Shown: in pieces, positions 61,927 through 64,000 of the stretch
Numbering within the stretch: position 1 is the stretch's first letter
Layout of the letters: each line of letters starts with the position of its first letter
From: an uncultured bacterium
GTDB taxonomy: Bacteria > Cyanobacteriota > Vampirovibrionia > Gastranaerophilales > Gastranaerophilaceae
DNA length: 64,000 nucleotides
NCBI GenBank assembly: GCA_949299935.1
Contig: CASGCE010000014.1
Span: forward strand, 105,243-169,242
Direction of reading: 5' to 3'
The notes under the pieces: model-generated
Seen by the model: the letters and a program-made list of their open reading frames with translations, nothing else
What the model was told of the DNA's origin: nothing
Database searches by the model: none
Made by a program: the position numbers and the translations under genes

Positions 61927-63801
61927 ATGAAAACCACGGTAAAAGATTATAAAGAACTAAACGATAGAGAAAGACAGTATTTCAGTCAGGATTTTTCTGA
62001 GGTTGGCAAGCTTTTGGCAGCAATTCGTTCTTCACTTGTGTCGGGTAAACCTGTAAATTTAAAAGGATTAGAGCTTTCAAATTTTATTAAATATAATCCA
62101 TTGGAAACATTGACTTATATTACACTTTTTCAAGCTGGCAGAAAATTTTTGAGATACGGCAGCAGACGTGATAACTTTTTAACTACTATTAACCGTGATA
62201 TACAGATGATAAGACAAAATAAGCGTTTCACGGAATTCAATGTTGAAGATGAAAATGAATGCCGTATTATGCTAGAATATATGACAGACAGAAAACGAAC
62301 CGAGCTTAAGAATTTAAATCAGTTTTATTTTAATGAGGATCGATTTGAAATAGGGATTAACGGACTTGAATTAAAAATGGAGGGCAAGTCATACTATTAT
62401 ATGCCTACTGATGCGGTAACTTTAAGTCACATGGGATTACCGCAAGTATTACAAACTCTTGCAAAAAGGTCACCAATCGGCAAAATTACCGATAAAATTT
62501 CGGAACGTATGAAGCTTTTGGAGCAGGATAAAAATTCAGAATACTACCTTTTTAAGAGCAGAGCATTTGTTTCTTATAAAGATAAATGCGTACCGTTATA
62601 TCGTGGAAACATTTTATACAATGAATTTGATAAAGAAGAACTATACAAACAATTAAAGACCTCAGTTGACTGGTTAATCAAAAATATGTACGAAGACGGC
62701 AGATTTTTATACTATTATGATTGCTGTGATGATACAAGAAAAGACCACGAGCATCCGAATCGTTCTGAGGATAATCTTTATTATAATGATTTACGTCACT
62801 GTGGTGGTATAATATCTCTGGTAAGGCTTTATCAGTTAACTTCGGATGAAAAATACATAAAGGCTGCTAAAAGAGCGATAGATTGGAGTATATCCGTAAC
62901 AAAAGAACACGATACCGAGTGGGGAAAAGGTTGTTATGTTTTTTATAATGAAAAGGCAAAATTAGGTGGTACCGGAGTTTTACTTGTTGCATTGATGCAG
63001 TACAGAATATCAACGGGAGATACGCAGTATGATGATTATATCAAGTCATATACGCGACATCTTTTAAGCAGAATTTGTCCGAGCGGTGAATTTTTGGGCT
63101 ATTATATACATCCCGGCTACAATAATGGTGAACCATTAATAAAAATGTCCGATAAAGAACGTAAAGAAACCTTTTCTTTTTATTACCCTGGAGAAGCACT
63201 CTTAGGTCTTGCGCTTTTTGCTAATCATTTTCCTGATGAAGATTTGGTATCGGAGGTTAAAAGATTATCCGAAAGGGCTCTGGATTGGATTATTGATGAA
63301 CGTCCGAAAATTTATGCCGATTTATTTACAAAACTTCCTTCTGATGCATGGTTGATGCAAAGTATTGAGGAATGGGCTAAAAATGAATATTTTCAGAAAG
63401 AAAATTATCTAAGGTTTGTTTTTAATGATGCGATGACAATGATTCAAAAATCGTACAAAAGAGATGATTCGCCATACATTGATTATGAGGGCGGATACTA
63501 CTATGATTACGGAGATCATTTTTATCCTGACGGCGCCCGTTCAGAAGGGCTTGTGGCGGCTTTTTATCTCGCCAAATTCTTAGGTTGGTCCGAATTGGCC
63601 GATAAAATTCTTGATGCATGTAAAGTTGTTGCGAAAAGCCAGTTTCTGCTTTTTAATAACGAGATTAATTCATATTCTCACAAAAATCCGGCAAAATCCA
63701 TCGGTGGTATAAGATTTAAGGCAACGCGTCAATGGGTTCGTGTCGATTCAATTCAGCATGTAGCGTGCTTTTTTGCCCGATTATACACAGCCTTAAAATA
63801 A
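61927..63801 (+). CDS. alpha/alpha-toroid (six-hairpin glycosidase-like) protein
   Basis: A 624-residue cytoplasmic-looking protein. Residues about 1-190 are charged and helical with no recognised domain. From about 240 on, repeating helical hairpins fit an alpha/alpha toroid: LKTSVDWLIKNMYEDGRFLYYYD, LRHCGGIISLVRLYQLTSDEKYIKAAKRAIDWS, GGTGVLLVALMQYR, FSFYYPGEALLGLALFANHF and GARSEGLVAAFYLAKFLG. Acidic and aromatic residues are in loop positions, as in glycoside hydrolases and epimerases of this fold. No definite catalytic pair could be assigned. The start lies only 9 nt after the -10 box, so the leader is very short. Confidence 0.72.
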   Translation: MKTTVKDYKELNDRERQYFSQDFSEVGKLLAAIRSSLVSGKPVNLKGLELSNFIKYNPLETLTYITLFQAGRKFLRYGSRRDNFLTTINRDIQMIRQNKRFTEFNVEDENECRIMLEYMTDRKRTELKNLNQFYFNEDRFEIGINGLELKMEGKSYYYMPTDAVTLSHMGLPQVLQTLAKRSPIGKITDKISERMKLLEQDKNSEYYLFKSRAFVSYKDKCVPLYRGNILYNEFDKEELYKQLKTSVDWLIKNMYEDGRFLYYYDCCDDTRKDHEHPNRSEDNLYYNDLRHCGGIISLVRLYQLTSDEKYIKAAKRAIDWSISVTKEHDTEWGKGCYVFYNEKAKLGGTGVLLVALMQYRISTGDTQYDDYIKSYTRHLLSRICPSGEFLGYYIHPGYNNGEPLIKMSDKERKETFSFYYPGEALLGLALFANHFPDEDLVSEVKRLSERALDWIIDERPKIYADLFTKLPSDAWLMQSIEEWAKNEYFQKENYLRFVFNDAMTMIQKSYKRDDSPYIDYEGGYYYDYGDHFYPDGARSEGLVAAFYLAKFLGWSELADKILDACKVVAKSQFLLFNNEINSYSHKNPAKSIGGIRFKATRQWVRVDSIQHVACFFARLYTALK

Positions 63802-63824
63802 AAAAAACGACCCAATAAGGTCGT
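63800..63824 (-). terminator. intrinsic terminator for minus-strand transcription entering from the right
   Basis: ACGACC and GGTCGT enclose CAATAA. On the minus strand the stem is followed by a run of T (the A-run at 63801-63807 in this orientation). The first bases overlap the stop codon of the gene at 61927. Confidence 0.7.
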
Positions 63825-63945
63825 AAAGGAAAAAAGGGGAAAGTTAACCGTTCCCAAAGAGGGGACGTTATAAAATTATCAAAGAATTTACGTAAAACCG
63901 GCGATAGCAGAAAAGTTCGAGATATCGCTGCAGAGTCGTAAAATA

Positions 63946-64000
63946 TTAACCAAAGGTTTTGAAGGTAGACTCCGTATTCTTTTCGATAACTTTTTGAACA
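63946..64000 (-). CDS. possible C-terminus of a gene continuing beyond the window
   Basis: On the minus strand one frame gives 17 residues, VQKVIEKNTESTFKTFG, and then TAA at 63948-63946. The composition looks coding, and a minus-strand terminator follows about 120 nt later. The fragment is too short to identify. A structured RNA is the alternative, since hairpin arms GCGATA/TATCGC occur at 63900-63927. Confidence 0.25.
   Translation of the reverse strand, partial: VQKVIEKNTESTFKTFG

Overview
The window is 64 kb of AT-rich bacterial chromosome with short intergenic gaps and many overlapping operons. I see no prophage, insertion sequence, CRISPR array, rRNA or tRNA gene. Three things point to the non-photosynthetic cyanobacterial sister lineage (Melainabacteria/Vampirovibrionia, probably a gut Gastranaerophilales). 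First, the ATP synthase operon has the cyanobacterial order a-c-b'-b-delta-alpha-gamma with two b-type subunits, and beta and epsilon are absent. Second, there is a prepilin with the FTLAEVLITL-type methylation signature. Third, several lineage-looking proteins carry a short N-terminal F-x-G motif. This placement is inference, made without a database search.

Layout. 1-4.4 kb (minus): an operon of a lone ClpX-type zinc finger, a helical-repeat protein, ruvX, a DUF1292 protein, a six-repeat Clp-N protein without any ATPase, and tilS (cut by the window edge). 4.4-7.1 kb (plus): TPR lipoprotein, lgt and an MFS exporter. 7.1-15.9 kb: a candidate small RNA, pyk, an SLH-domain protein, small orphan proteins, a uridine-kinase-like enzyme, two glycine-zipper paralogues and an NAD-type isocitrate dehydrogenase. 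16-25.6 kb (plus): serS, a prepilin, a Ski2-like helicase, gpmI, a SNF2 helicase and rpsU. 25.6-32.3 kb: an activase-related protein, rsmE, a CCA-adding enzyme and two tandem unknown paralogues. 32.3-37.2 kb (minus): atp operon. 37.2-41 kb (plus): biotin ligase and a biotin-dependent Na+-pumping decarboxylase (alpha and beta). 41-46.3 kb (plus): purM-purN-purD, glgC and two membrane proteins. 46.3-50.1 kb (minus): a candidate Re-citrate synthase, an aconitase-type dehydratase, then an ECF sigma/anti-sigma pair. 50-64 kb: TPR protein, histidine kinase, flavoprotein, smc-scpA-scpB with a metzincin-like protease, and an alpha/alpha-toroid protein.

Metabolic reading: gpmI and pyk complete lower glycolysis. 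The biotin ligase probably charges the decarboxylase next to it, which would build a Na+ gradient. The citrate-synthase-like, aconitase-like and isocitrate dehydrogenase genes could form the oxidative branch to 2-oxoglutarate. The c subunit of the ATP synthase lacks the classical Na+-site residues, so proton coupling is expected.

Strongest leads: Clp ATPase N-domains encoded as free-standing proteins in one operon; five genes whose -10 box ends exactly 6 nt before the ATG (leaderless transcripts); an ECF sigma gene whose ribosome binding site is buried in a 10-bp hairpin; a G10 tract whose loss of one G would fuse an upstream start to the prepilin frame; and a protease encoded in the condensin operon.
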